Part shown: positions 28,001-37,358 of the stretch, one piece after another
Position numbering within the stretch: the stretch's first letter is position 1
Layout: each line of letters opens with the position of its first letter
Assembly (NCBI RefSeq): GCF_000174195.1
Contig: NZ_ACFY01000156.1
Location: 1 to 64,000, forward strand
Direction of reading: 5' to 3'
DNA from: Roseburia inulinivorans DSM 16841
GTDB taxonomy: Bacteria; Bacillota; Clostridia; Lachnospirales; Lachnospiraceae
Length of the DNA: 64,000 nt
The notes under the pieces: model-generated
Told to the model about the DNA's origin: nothing
Seen by the model: the letters and a program-made list of their open reading frames with translations, nothing else
The model's database searches: none
Translations under genes and position numbers: made by a program

Positions 28001-29110
28001 ATGGGGGAACATGATTTGTTTCAGAAAATAGGATTTATCGGACTTGGTTTGATCGGAGGGTCCATTGCAAAAAAAATTCATACACTTTACCCTGATGTAA
28101 CCATTATCGCAACTGCCGGTCATCAGAAAACCATTACAGAAGCTTACGGAGAACATCTGATCTCTAATCAGAATTTATGTGAAATCAAAGATTTTTATGA
28201 CTGCGATTATATTTTTCTGTGCACACCGGTAAAAAGAAATATCGAATACCTGCGCCAGTTAAAAGGAAATATCAAAAACGGATGTATCATCACAGATGTC
28301 GGAAGTGTCAAAACAGATATTCACGAAGAAGTGACTGCCCTCGCAATGGAGGACTGCTTTATCGGCGGGCATCCGATGGCCGGCTCTGAAAAAACAGGCT
28401 TAAAAAATGCAAATGAATATTTGCTGGAAAATGCATATTATATTCTGACACCCACAACGAAGACATCACCGGAACGCTTAGAAGAATTTCGTTCCCTGGT
28501 GACCCAGTTAGGTGCTGTCGCCCTGGTATTAGACTATCATTTACACGATTATGCCACAGCTGCCATCAGCCATCTGCCGCACATCATCGCATACAGTCTC
28601 GTCAACCTTGTCAAAAAATCCGACGACGCAGACGAGACGATGAAGACGATCGCTGCCGGGGGATTTAAAGATCTGACCAGAATCGCTTCCTCCTCTCCTG
28701 TTATGTGGCAGAATATCTGCCAGTCCAACAGTGAACAGATCGTGCGGCTGATCGATGCCTATGAGGAAATGTTAGAGAAAACCAAACACGATATTTTATC
28801 TTCTGATGCAGATGCACTGCTTCAGGATTTTCAGTCCGCCAAAGATTACAGGGATTCAATTGCGATCACGAACAAAGGTCCGATCAAAGAAATATATGAA
28901 CTGTATTTAGATCTTTTAGATGAGGCTGGTGGTATTGCGACAGTTGCTACAATACTTGCAAGTAATCATCTGAGTATTAAAAATATCGGCATCATTCACA
29001 ACCGTGAGTTTGAAGATGGAGTATTACGTCTGGAAATGTATGACAGAATATCATTAGATGCAGCAGTACAGTTGCTTAGAAAACATCATTATACAATATA
29101 TGAGCGGTAA
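28001..29110 (+). CDS. tyrA: Prephenate dehydrogenase with C-terminal ACT domain
   Basis: Oxidises prephenate to 4-hydroxyphenylpyruvate in tyrosine synthesis. The N-terminal NAD-binding motif is GFIGLGLIGGSIAKK. The catalytic region holds DVGSVKTDIH and FIGGHPMAGSEKTGL, a helical dimer domain follows, and the ACT domain (about 295-369, GGIATVATILASNHLSI) probably senses an amino acid, most likely tyrosine. Start choice: the ATG at 28001 has no ribosome site, whereas GGGGGA lies 8-9 bases before an in-frame TTG at 28016, giving an N-terminus (M)FQKIGFIGLG. The TTG start is likely. No other aromatic gene is next to it. Confidence 0.93.
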   Translation: MGEHDLFQKIGFIGLGLIGGSIAKKIHTLYPDVTIIATAGHQKTITEAYGEHLISNQNLCEIKDFYDCDYIFLCTPVKRNIEYLRQLKGNIKNGCIITDVGSVKTDIHEEVTALAMEDCFIGGHPMAGSEKTGLKNANEYLLENAYYILTPTTKTSPERLEEFRSLVTQLGAVALVLDYHLHDYATAAISHLPHIIAYSLVNLVKKSDDADETMKTIAAGGFKDLTRIASSSPVMWQNICQSNSEQIVRLIDAYEEMLEKTKHDILSSDADALLQDFQSAKDYRDSIAITNKGPIKEIYELYLDLLDEAGGIATVATILASNHLSIKNIGIIHNREFEDGVLRLEMYDRISLDAAVQLLRKHHYTIYER

Positions 29111-29131
29111 TCTGCCGCTCATATATTGTAT
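29091..29131. terminator. Bidirectional terminator between tyrA and scrK
   Basis: A perfect 17-bp stem, ATACAATATATGAGCGG (29091-29107) with CCGCTCATATATTGTAT (29115-29131), overlaps the tyrA stop codon and lies 9 bases from the scrK stop. It can serve both convergent transcripts. Confidence 0.85.
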
Positions 29132-29139
29132 ACACAGTA

Positions 29140-30096
29140 TCAATTGAAACAGGATAACAATTTTTCAACCTCTTCCCGTTCCGGCATTACGCGGAGTGCG
29201 CCTTTGCGTGTAGTGATAATGGATGCCGCTGCATTTGCAAAAGTCAGCATCTCTTTCAGGTCATTCTCTGTAAGATCGGTAAGTCCATGCTCTAAAATAT
29301 AATGGAGAACACATGCACAGAAGGTATCTCCGGCTCCGGTTGTCTCTATCGTATTCTTCTGTATAAAAGGTTTCACTTCTACAATAAGATCTTTATAATA
29401 AGCACGGCTTCCTTCCCTGCCCATGGATACAAGGATCAATGGAATATGATATCTCTCAAGGATCCAATGTACACCCTTTGTGAAATCTTCTTCTCCGGTC
29501 AGCCACTGAATCTCGTTATCAGAAATCTTTAAAATGTCACACTGTCCTAATCCGTAAAGCACCTGTTCTTTTGCTTCATCTAAGGAGTTCCAGAGCGGCT
29601 CGCGCAGATTCGGATCAAAGGAAATGACAGCACCGGCTTCTTTTGCAGCACGAAGTGCTTTTTTTGTTGCATTTCGTACACCTTCGTGTGTCATGGACAG
29701 TGTGCCAAAATGAAAGATTCGTGTTCCCTTTATCAACTCTTCCGGTACTTCCGCTTCTGTCAGCATCATATCTGCACCAGGATTTCTGTAAAACGAAAAA
29801 TCCCTGTCTCCATCCGGATAAGTATGTACCAGTGCTAACGTTGTATGTACGTCATCATCTTTCTGTAAGCCTGATGCATCAATCCCAACATCAATAATCG
29901 TCTGTTCCAGCTGTTTTCCGAAAAAATCATTTCCTACTTTTCCGATAAAAGCTGTCTTATGTCCGAGCTTTGTCAACATTGCCAGTACGTTGCATGGTGC
30001 ACCACCCGGATTTGCCTCAAATAATGGATTTCCCTGGCTGCTGATCCCATTCTCAGTAAAATCAATGAGTAATTCGCCTAAAGCTACAACATCCAT
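29140..30096 (-). CDS. scrK: Fructokinase, PfkB family
   Basis: Phosphorylates fructose to fructose 6-phosphate with ATP. 318 residues. The N-terminal PfkB signature region is GGAPCNVLAMLTKLGHKTAFIG; the C-terminal one is ETTGAGDTFCACVLHY, with the catalytic Asp in GAGD (about residue 254). RBS GGAGG. Last gene of the fructan/sucrose locus, 61 bases after the GH32 gene, whose released fructose it would trap. Confidence 0.95.
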   Translation of the reverse strand: MDVVALGELLIDFTENGISSQGNPLFEANPGGAPCNVLAMLTKLGHKTAFIGKVGNDFFGKQLEQTIIDVGIDASGLQKDDDVHTTLALVHTYPDGDRDFSFYRNPGADMMLTEAEVPEELIKGTRIFHFGTLSMTHEGVRNATKKALRAAKEAGAVISFDPNLREPLWNSLDEAKEQVLYGLGQCDILKISDNEIQWLTGEEDFTKGVHWILERYHIPLILVSMGREGSRAYYKDLIVEVKPFIQKNTIETTGAGDTFCACVLHYILEHGLTDLTENDLKEMLTFANAAASIITTRKGALRVMPEREEVEKLLSCFN

Positions 30097-30157
30097 ACTT
30101 TTTCCTCCGTGTCTGATAGTAGTTTTTGTTTTATAATTTTACTATATCGTGATTTCA

Positions 30158-31675
30158 TCACTCAATAATTTCGTCGTTCGCCGAATGCATAAATGCATTC
30201 TTCTCACTTGCACTCATTATATCATACTTTTCAACATTAATATGTATTTTTTTGTCACTGTAAAAATGGATTTCCTGCGCTTCCAACGGCGTGCAGATGG
30301 CTGTTGTCGCAACCTGTTCCCCATCGTTCAGGAATAGTTCGATCGACTGACGATCCAAAATAAATCTCATTTTCTTAAGCCCTTCCGGATTTGAAATCTT
30401 CAGTTTCCGCACGCAGACAACATCTTTTGTCACACCGCAATAAGTGCGATCGATCTCAAGCATATTTTCAGCCTTATGATAAGTAAAGCTTGTTTCATAT
30501 TCCTTATTTGCGGCAAGTTTCATGGAAAATGTTTGAAATTCATCCTCTTCCAGTAAAACGGTAAGGTCGATCGTCCGACCTTCAATTCCGCACAGTGTTG
30601 TTTCCTGATTTATTTCTGCATGATCATATCGACATGGATTTTTATGATACTTTTCAATTTCACGCACCGGTGTCTGCCAGATTTTACCATCTTTTAATTC
30701 CAATTCCCTCGGCAGTGTCATCATTCCCTGCCAATCCTGTGAATTTGGAATCACACATGCATCCCAGGATTTCATCCATGCAATCATAATACGTCTGCCG
30801 TCCGGCAGTTCAGTTGTCTGCGGTGCATAAAAATCCATTCCATAATCTAGTGCATGCGGCAATTCTTTTACAAATGTATGTGTTTTTTCATCATAGTCCC
30901 CAAGAAAATAAACACTGTTATGTCCATTATGAAACTCATATTTCTGCGCTTTCATATCCTGCGGTGAACAGATCAGCACTCTTTTACTGCCCAGCTGAAA
31001 GAAGTCCGGACATTCCCACATTGTACCAATTTTTCCGCTTTCGTTTGAAGCAAGAATTGTTTCAAATTTCCAGTCAGTCAGATTTTTGCTTGAACATAAC
31101 ACAACCTGTCCGATCTGATTTTCATTTTTATTGCCAACGATCATATAATAGGTATCATTTTCTTTCCAGATCTTCGGATCACGGAAATCTACCCTGTTGC
31201 ATCCCTCTGGAAGCATTTCTCCGGTCATGACAGGATTTTTGTCATATTTCTGATAATCTTTTCCATCACCAAATGCAATACACTGATTCTGACGATCCTG
31301 CTCACTTCCGTCAGGCTGTTTTATTCTGGTTACTCCTGTATATACAAGTACATGTTTACCATCTGCTTCGATCGCACTTCCTGAAAAGCATCCGGCTTTA
31401 TCATATTCTTCATCCGGAGCAAGTGCCGCTGGAAGCTGTTCCCAGTGGATCATATCGCACGTAACGCTATGCCCCCAGTGCATTGGTCCCCATTCCCTGT
31501 TATATGGATGATATTGATAAAACAGATGTATCTGTCCATCGTAAAACGAAAATCCATTTGGATCGTTGATCCATCCGGTTGGAGCAGAAACATGAAATAA
31601 AGGTTTTGTCTGCGGATCTGTAGCAGCAATTTTTTCTGTCTCGTATTTTCTGGCTTTTTCTAACATATTGCTCAT
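30158..31675 (-). CDS. GH32 beta-fructofuranosidase / sucrose-6-phosphate hydrolase-like
   Basis: 505 residues without a signal peptide, so it acts in the cytoplasm. The five-bladed propeller holds the GH32 nucleophile Asp38 in GWINDPNG, the transition-state Asp in FRDPKIW, and the acid/base Glu in MWECPDFF. A C-terminal beta-sandwich follows (about 365-500). It cuts fructose from sucrose or short fructo-oligosaccharides. Since the partner uptake system is an ABC importer, not a PTS, the substrate is probably unphosphorylated sugar, which makes a beta-fructofuranosidase role more likely than sucrose-6-phosphate hydrolysis. Confidence 0.92.
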   Translation of the reverse strand: MSNMLEKARKYETEKIAATDPQTKPLFHVSAPTGWINDPNGFSFYDGQIHLFYQYHPYNREWGPMHWGHSVTCDMIHWEQLPAALAPDEEYDKAGCFSGSAIEADGKHVLVYTGVTRIKQPDGSEQDRQNQCIAFGDGKDYQKYDKNPVMTGEMLPEGCNRVDFRDPKIWKENDTYYMIVGNKNENQIGQVVLCSSKNLTDWKFETILASNESGKIGTMWECPDFFQLGSKRVLICSPQDMKAQKYEFHNGHNSVYFLGDYDEKTHTFVKELPHALDYGMDFYAPQTTELPDGRRIMIAWMKSWDACVIPNSQDWQGMMTLPRELELKDGKIWQTPVREIEKYHKNPCRYDHAEINQETTLCGIEGRTIDLTVLLEEDEFQTFSMKLAANKEYETSFTYHKAENMLEIDRTYCGVTKDVVCVRKLKISNPEGLKKMRFILDRQSIELFLNDGEQVATTAICTPLEAQEIHFYSDKKIHINVEKYDIMSASEKNAFMHSANDEIIE

Positions 31676-31691
31676 ATTATTTCTCTCCTAA

Positions 31692-33362
31692 TTATTCTGA
31701 TAATGATTTCTGATAGTTGTCAAAGTATTTCTGCTTAATGGAAAGATAATCTGATAATCCATATTTTTCCATTTTTTCAAGATAGGAATCCCATTCCTTT
31801 TCTATGCCGCCATTTAAAATCCAGTCGGCTTTTTTCTGTTCGGCATATTTTTTAATATCTGTGTCATATTGCGACACCTTATTCGTGTCTTCTATACTCA
31901 TAAATACATTCGGATAAACGTATTTACTGTTCATATCTGCCAAATATGTCTCATGCATATTGTCAAGCCGCCATTTTGCATCTTCCGGCTGTGTTACATA
32001 CTCACCATAATATTCATTTAAGATGGCAAGCGGACCATTGACTGACTGTGCCTCGCGGACTTCTACCGGAGACTGGTCGCCTAAATCCATATGCTTTAAC
32101 ATCGGGTCACCTTTTTCGTTTGTAGATAATTCAAAAATATTAAAGGAATCTGTCTCACCATAACTGCCCCAATTGTTCTGTGGAGACTGTAATGGTGCAT
32201 ACATCTGATCGATCCATGCTGCTGCCAGTGCAGTATTTCTGCAACTGGTCGTAAGTACACAACGTCCTCTGTCAAATCCGCTTGTCTCACTATTGTTCTG
32301 TCTTGTGATATTCCGCACGCCCGTCGGACCTGTAAGTGCAGGGAGCATTACATAATCAACATTATTATCAATATTTGCGATATCCCAGGAGAAGCAAAGA
32401 CCATATCGGTGGTTTTTACCTTTTGCAACATAGGTAGACCATTCCTGTGTGAATGCTTCCGGATCTATAAGATCTTCTGTAACTAATTTATGCAGCCATT
32501 CAATGCCTTCTTTATATCCTTCCTGAACAGCTGTGTAAATGACCTTTCCTTCATCCGTCACTGCAAAATGATCACCGGTATCACCATAGCCTTCTCCAAA
32601 TCCATTGATCAGAATGGCGGGATCCTGATCTCCATTGTTGATAATAAAGGACATCGGTATCACATCACCTTCAATATCAAATTCTTCCTGCAATTCATCT
32701 GCATGATCCCGGAATGCAATTAATACCTGTTCCAGTTCATCCGTTGTTGTGGGTATTTCCAATCCAAGATAATCCAGCCATTTTTTATTGATATATGCGA
32801 TATCTCCGATGGCCTGTATGGCTTCTTTACCGGCACCAAGCTGTTCGATCCATGGAAATGAATATATATGTCCATCCGGTGCGGTACACATTGTGCGGTA
32901 TTCCGGATATTTTTCAAATACAGCCTGAAGATTTGGCATATATTTATCGATCAGATTTTCAAGGGGAATAATAATCCCCTGCTTTGCATAACGAAGCAGA
33001 TCGTAATCACTCATTCCGGCATTAAACAAGCCATCCGGCAGATTGCCAAATTGTGCTAATGCAAGATTTTTTTTATCAGAAAACTGATCCGATACAAAAC
33101 ACGTCCATTTAATATGCACATTCGTCTGTTCCTCAAGTCTTTGAAAAATGATCCTTTCATTCGGATCCTGCGTTGAGGTTGCCGGTGCACTGGTAATAAA
33201 GGATAATTCCGCAGTTTCTTTTAACGGAAACTGTACTTCGGAAACCGGAGTGTCCGGATCTATCTCTGCCTGTGGCTGTGCATTGCTTCCGCAGCCGGCT
33301 ATACTAAACATCATGATCAGTGCAAGCCCGAATGACAACATTCTATTTATTTTTCTACGCAT
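31692..33362 (-). CDS. Sugar ABC transporter substrate-binding lipoprotein
   Basis: 556 residues. Lipoprotein signal peptide with lipobox SIAGC and the lipidated Cys at residue 24. The mature part is the large two-lobed solute-binding fold (group of AlgQ/Lpl-type proteins for oligosaccharides). Features include ERIIFQRLEEQTNVHIKWT near the N-terminus and a C-terminal helix ending LSIKQKYFDNYQKSLSE. Its place between two permease genes and a GH32 gene makes a fructo-oligosaccharide or sucrose ligand likely. RBS GGGGGA. Confidence 0.88.
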   Translation of the reverse strand: MRRKINRMLSFGLALIMMFSIAGCGSNAQPQAEIDPDTPVSEVQFPLKETAELSFITSAPATSTQDPNERIIFQRLEEQTNVHIKWTCFVSDQFSDKKNLALAQFGNLPDGLFNAGMSDYDLLRYAKQGIIIPLENLIDKYMPNLQAVFEKYPEYRTMCTAPDGHIYSFPWIEQLGAGKEAIQAIGDIAYINKKWLDYLGLEIPTTTDELEQVLIAFRDHADELQEEFDIEGDVIPMSFIINNGDQDPAILINGFGEGYGDTGDHFAVTDEGKVIYTAVQEGYKEGIEWLHKLVTEDLIDPEAFTQEWSTYVAKGKNHRYGLCFSWDIANIDNNVDYVMLPALTGPTGVRNITRQNNSETSGFDRGRCVLTTSCRNTALAAAWIDQMYAPLQSPQNNWGSYGETDSFNIFELSTNEKGDPMLKHMDLGDQSPVEVREAQSVNGPLAILNEYYGEYVTQPEDAKWRLDNMHETYLADMNSKYVYPNVFMSIEDTNKVSQYDTDIKKYAEQKKADWILNGGIEKEWDSYLEKMEKYGLSDYLSIKQKYFDNYQKSLSE

Positions 33363-33381
33363 ATAGGAAGTTCCCCCTTCT

Positions 33382-34280
33382 TTAACCTTTTACAGATCCA
33401 ACCATAATTCCTTTATCGAAATATTTCTGGAAAAATGGGTACATAATTAATAATGGTAAGCTTGACACAACAATAGTCGCATATTTTAACTGTTCCGCTA
33501 CTTTTGCCATCTCAGCCGTACTCTGGATGTCAGCGATCATTCCAGGCTGTGGTGTATTCTGTACAAGAATGGAACGAAGCACAAGCTGTAATGGCTGCAG
33601 ATCTGCATCATTCAAATAAATCAGTGCATCAAAATAGCTGTTCCACATTCCAACAAAAGACCAGAGTGCCAGTACGGCGATGATTGGTTTACACACCGGA
33701 ATCATAATTTTGAAAAAATGCTGGATTTCATTTGCACCATCAATGGAGGACGCCTCTCTGAGTTCCTTTGGTATTGACTGGTAATAAGTTCTTGCAAGAA
33801 TCATATTCCATACGTTGAATGCTCCGGGTATTAAAATAGCCCATACAGTATTCACCATATGTAAACGGTTGATTAATATAAATGTCGGGATCATCCCACC
33901 ACCAAAAAACATAGTGATCAGAAAAATTACATTAAAAAAATTTCTGCCGACAAACTCTTTTTTTGACATCGGATAAGCTGCAAGAAGTGTTATAAAAACA
34001 AGAAATTGCAGTAAACGCCAGCGAGTAGAAAAATGAATTAAAAAAATCCTCTCCATATCATTTCATTCTCTAAAACACGCCGGTATGCATCTAATGTCCA
34101 GTCTTTTATCCGAAAACTCAGTCCCTGATTATTTAAAACAGTCGGATCCATAAAAGATGCCAGAACCACATATATCAAAGGAATAACAATCGAAAGAACA
34201 AACAAACCGAGAAGCGCATATGCTATACCTAAAATCAGACGGTCAATTCCCGAATATTTTATTTTTCTTGATGTTTCCAT
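33382..34280 (-). pseudogene. Sugar ABC transporter permease (second subunit), two frameshifts
   Basis: Binding-protein-dependent inner membrane permease of the CUT1 type (LplC/YtcP-like). The N-terminal piece (34038-34280) has the first span and a periplasmic loop. The rest carries spans 2-6 and the ATPase-contact motif EASSIDGANEIQHFFKIMIPVCKP. One extra base in the A-run 34040-34046 and one in the A-run 33994-33998 break the frame; removing them gives GFFNSFFYSLAFTAISCFIT followed by LLAAYPMSKKEF. The restored length is about 298 residues. It follows the first permease by 12 bases. Confidence 0.9.
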
Positions 34281-34292
34281 CTTTTCATCCTC

Positions 34293-35231
34293 CTATAATC
34301 CTTCTCCATCGTTTATTTTCTTTACTACAAAATTTACGAAAATCAATAAAATAACATTAATGACAGAGTTGAACAATCCGACAGCCGTTGAGTAGCCATA
34401 ATCTCCGTTCAGAAGTCCGATCCGATACACATAAGTTGATAAAATCTCAGATGCCGGAAGGTTCATATCCGTCTGTAATGCATATGCTTTTTCAAATCCG
34501 ATACTCATAATGTTTCCGGCCTGTAAAATAAACTGAATTACAATAATATCTTTAATGGCCGGCAACTCGACATACCAGATTTGCTGCAGCAGATTTGCAC
34601 CATCCATAACAGCCGCTTCTTCTAATTCTTTACTGGCATTGGCTAAAGCTGCCGTGTACATGATGGATGCCCATCCTGCTCCCTGCCAGATTCCGCTTGC
34701 AATATAAATTGTCCTGAAGGCAGTCGGCATTGTCATCCAATTTGTAGTGATACCGAGAATACGGTTCATCGGACCAACCGGTGATAAAAACATACGTACC
34801 ATACCACAGAGTACAATAACGGAAATAAAGTTAGGTGCATAGATTAAAAGCTGTATTTTCTTTTTTATACCTTGCTTACGGATCCGGTTCAGTAATAATG
34901 CCAGGATAATTGGAATCGGAAAACCCCAAAGCAGTCCATAAATGCTGAGCTTTAATGTGTTTAACAGATAACTCATAAAATCCGGTGAGGATAAAAAACG
35001 TTTGAAGTATTCCAGCCCTACCCAGGGACTTCCAAAAACACCTTTGATCACATTATAATCTTCGAATGCGATGAGCAGCCCACCCATCGGAAGATACTTA
35101 AATATAATTGTTAACACCAATGCCGGCATCAGGAAAAACACATACAGCTGCCAGTTTCTTTTGACATAGGAAACTTTACTTACAAGCGTTTGTCTGCCTG
35201 TAGACTTTTTTGGTTTCAACCCTCTTTTCAT
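34293..35231 (-). CDS. Sugar ABC transporter permease (first subunit)
   Basis: 312 residues, six membrane spans, LplB/YtcP-like. The EAA loop that contacts the ATPase reads ELEEAAVMDGANLLQQIWYV. The N-terminus is basic and cytoplasmic. It is the promoter-proximal gene of the uptake operon, with RBS GGAGG and a promoter plus LacI-type operator upstream. No ATPase gene is present in the locus, so a shared MsmK-type ATPase elsewhere must power it. Confidence 0.93.
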   Translation of the reverse strand: MKRGLKPKKSTGRQTLVSKVSYVKRNWQLYVFFLMPALVLTIIFKYLPMGGLLIAFEDYNVIKGVFGSPWVGLEYFKRFLSSPDFMSYLLNTLKLSIYGLLWGFPIPIILALLLNRIRKQGIKKKIQLLIYAPNFISVIVLCGMVRMFLSPVGPMNRILGITTNWMTMPTAFRTIYIASGIWQGAGWASIMYTAALANASKELEEAAVMDGANLLQQIWYVELPAIKDIIVIQFILQAGNIMSIGFEKAYALQTDMNLPASEILSTYVYRIGLLNGDYGYSTAVGLFNSVINVILLIFVNFVVKKINDGEGL

Positions 35232-35268
35232 ACACTATTCCTCCATTTAGTCTTGTTGTATAATCGGT

Positions 35269-35323
35269 AAAGTAACCGGTTACTTTATAATTGGATAATA
35301 ACCTATTTTCCAATAGATGTCAA
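35269..35323 (-). promoter_or_regulatory. Promoter of the sugar uptake operon with overlapping LacI operator
   Basis: Minus strand: TTGACA (35323-35318), 17-base spacer, TATTAT (35300-35295). Eight bases downstream of the -10, 35269-35286 is a perfect 18-bp palindrome AAAGTAACCGGTTACTTT with the central CG typical of LacI-family operators. The position at the transcription start fits repression by the divergent LacI gene product. Confidence 0.88.
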
Positions 35324-35340
35324 CACTTTTTTAAGTTAAA

Positions 35341-35364
35341 GTAACCAGTTACGTAACCAGTTAT
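35341..35364. promoter_or_regulatory. Tandem LacI-type operator half-matches in the divergent region
   Basis: GTAACCAGTTAC (35341-35352) and GTAACCAGTTAT (35353-35364) lie head to tail and match the core of the palindrome at 35269-35286 (GTAACCGGTTAC) with one or two changes. They sit just upstream of the lacI -35 and of the uptake operon's -35, so they may allow looping or autoregulation. Confidence 0.75.
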
Positions 35365-35371
35365 TTTTTTA

Positions 35372-35400
35372 TTGATATTCCAGAACTTAATTGCTATACT
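35372..35400 (+). promoter_or_regulatory. Promoter of the lacI-family gene
   Basis: TTGATA (35372-35377), 17-base spacer, TATACT (35395-35400), 88 bases upstream of the start codon. Confidence 0.75.
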
Positions 35401-35487
35401 ATGTGTAATATGAAACTGTAACGAAACGATTCATATTTTAACATACTGATAAATACAATAGACAATGCGTAAAGGAGACAGATACTT

Positions 35488-36513
35488 ATGGCGAAAAAAC
35501 AGGTGACATTTGCTGACATTGCAGAATACACGCATTTTTCCAAAACTACAATTTCAAGATATTTTAATCATCCGGATTCACTGACACTTGAAAATCAGGA
35601 AAAAATATCTCAGGCTCTTGAGGATTTAGGATATAAAAAGAACAAACTCGCAAAGGTGCTCGCAAATGGGAAAAGTGAATTTATCGGGATTATCGTACCA
35701 AATCTTTACCTTCACTACTACTCAGAAATGCTTACCCAGCTTCTTTCCAGCTACCGTGATTATCATTATAAATTTCTTGTTTTTGTCAGTGATAACGGAC
35801 CGGATGAGGAGGAGCAGTATATTGAAGAATTGATGTCTTATCAGATCGAAGGCCTGATCGTATTAAGCCATACGCTTTCTTCCGAAAAGCTTGCTTCTTA
35901 TCAGATTCCTGTCATAGCAATTGAACGTGAGGCAGAACATATCTGCAGTGTCACAACTGATAATTATATGGGAGCTCTGCAGGCTGCATCACTTTTGATC
36001 CGTGACCATTGTGATGTGCTGATTCATATTAATGCAGATGTGCCAAAGATTATTCCTGCCTACAACAGAATTCGTGCATTTGAAGACACCTGTAAAGAAC
36101 ATCATGTGCCTTATGAATTAAATCTTAATGTGTGTGGAGATTCTTATCAGGAGCTCTTTTCACAAATGAAAATCATCTTTGCTGATATCGATGAAAAATA
36201 TCCCGGACAAAAAAAAGGTGTCTTTCTTGCGAACGACACCTATGCAAATATGTTCCTGAATCTAATCTTTCAAAAATATGGATGTCTCCCTGACACATAT
36301 GAACTGGTAGGGTTTGACAACTCTCCGATTGCCAGTGAAGCTATTTTGCCGATCACAACCATTGGACAGCAAATCGATGTGATCGCACACACCTCCATGG
36401 AATTATTAGTGCAGCAGATGGAAGAACGTAAAAAGAGAAAACCAGTTCCGCTGGCAGAACCGATCCATAAACAAATTACGCCTATCCTTATCCGCCGGGA
36501 GACAACAAATTAA
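35488..36513 (+). CDS. LacI-family transcriptional regulator of the sucrose/fructan locus
   Basis: 341 residues. The N-terminal helix-turn-helix (residues 6-27, FADIAEYTHFSKTTISRYFN) and hinge helix (about 48-62, KNKLAKVLANGKS) are followed by a periplasmic-binding-protein-like effector domain. RBS AAAGGAG. It is divergent from the sugar import operon, with matching palindromic operators in between, so it is the probable repressor. The inducer is presumably the imported sugar or a breakdown product. Confidence 0.92.
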   Translation: MAKKQVTFADIAEYTHFSKTTISRYFNHPDSLTLENQEKISQALEDLGYKKNKLAKVLANGKSEFIGIIVPNLYLHYYSEMLTQLLSSYRDYHYKFLVFVSDNGPDEEEQYIEELMSYQIEGLIVLSHTLSSEKLASYQIPVIAIEREAEHICSVTTDNYMGALQAASLLIRDHCDVLIHINADVPKIIPAYNRIRAFEDTCKEHHVPYELNLNVCGDSYQELFSQMKIIFADIDEKYPGQKKGVFLANDTYANMFLNLIFQKYGCLPDTYELVGFDNSPIASEAILPITTIGQQIDVIAHTSMELLVQQMEERKKRKPVPLAEPIHKQITPILIRRETTN

Positions 36514-36546
36514 AAATATTCTCTTGACCGGTCAACATCAGACAGA

Positions 36547-37316
36547 TCACCGGTTCACAAAGCCCAGTATCAGCACAAGAATGAGCATGTGGACCGGATA
36601 GAATGCATAGCAGAAATACTGGAATGGTTTGCTGTGATATCCCTGTCGTCCACGATACAGCCAGATTGGCACTAATGCAAGCAATGCAAGACCCTGCTGG
36701 CAAAGTTCAAACTCCATGCCGAACAAACGGACCGGATACATTAATCCGCCAAGCAATTCCACATTTACCCAATAAAGAGCCACAATTTGACCAAGCAGAC
36801 ACCACCATTTGCGTCCGCGGAAAAAGTAAAAATAAAAACAGTCAGTACTCCGATTCCATAATAATCCACCATTGTCAGTGTCCCGAGTAAACCTCCGGCA
36901 ATCGTAACCAGTATGGCTGTCAGTACAAAAACAGGTGTTTTCTTTTTCTTTCGTACTGTTTCCATTATATGGATTCCTAAAAGACCAAGGATAAACGTCC
37001 AGATCACATTCTGGTGGACCGGATAAAACCATGTTCCACCATACATCAGATCGAACGGTATCTCTGAGATCACTGCAAAAACCAGCATTCGCAATAAGTA
37101 CTTTTTGAAATTATGGGTATGAAAATAACCTTCTACCGACATAAATGCAAAAATCGGAAATGCGATCCTGCCAACACAGGTCAGCCATTCCTGCGCCGGA
37201 AGAAGTGTTGCCCAAAGGTGATCCATCAGCATGAACAGCATTGCAATGATATGCAATGCTGCTGTGCTGATATCAAAACACCGTGATGTAGATGATTTTA
37301 CTTTTTGAAACGACAT
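36547..37316 (-). pseudogene. TraX-family membrane protein, one frameshift
   Basis: TraX-like polytopic membrane protein (the F-plasmid TraX acetylates pilin; chromosomal copies are of unclear role). The N-terminal part has AMLFMLMDHLWATLLP, VGRIAFPIFAFMSVEGY and FKKYLLRMLVFAVISEIPFD, all TraX-typical. One base is missing in the A-run 36821-36825; restoring it gives FTFFRGRKWWCLLGQ and joins the rest, ending HMLILVLILGFVNR. About 255 residues. The ATG at 37316 is preferred because CAGGAG lies 9 bases upstream; an ATG 18 bases earlier has none. Confidence 0.82.
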
Positions 37317-37358
37317 AGCGATATACTCCTGCATTGTAGTATCGGATCCCCGGTTCTT

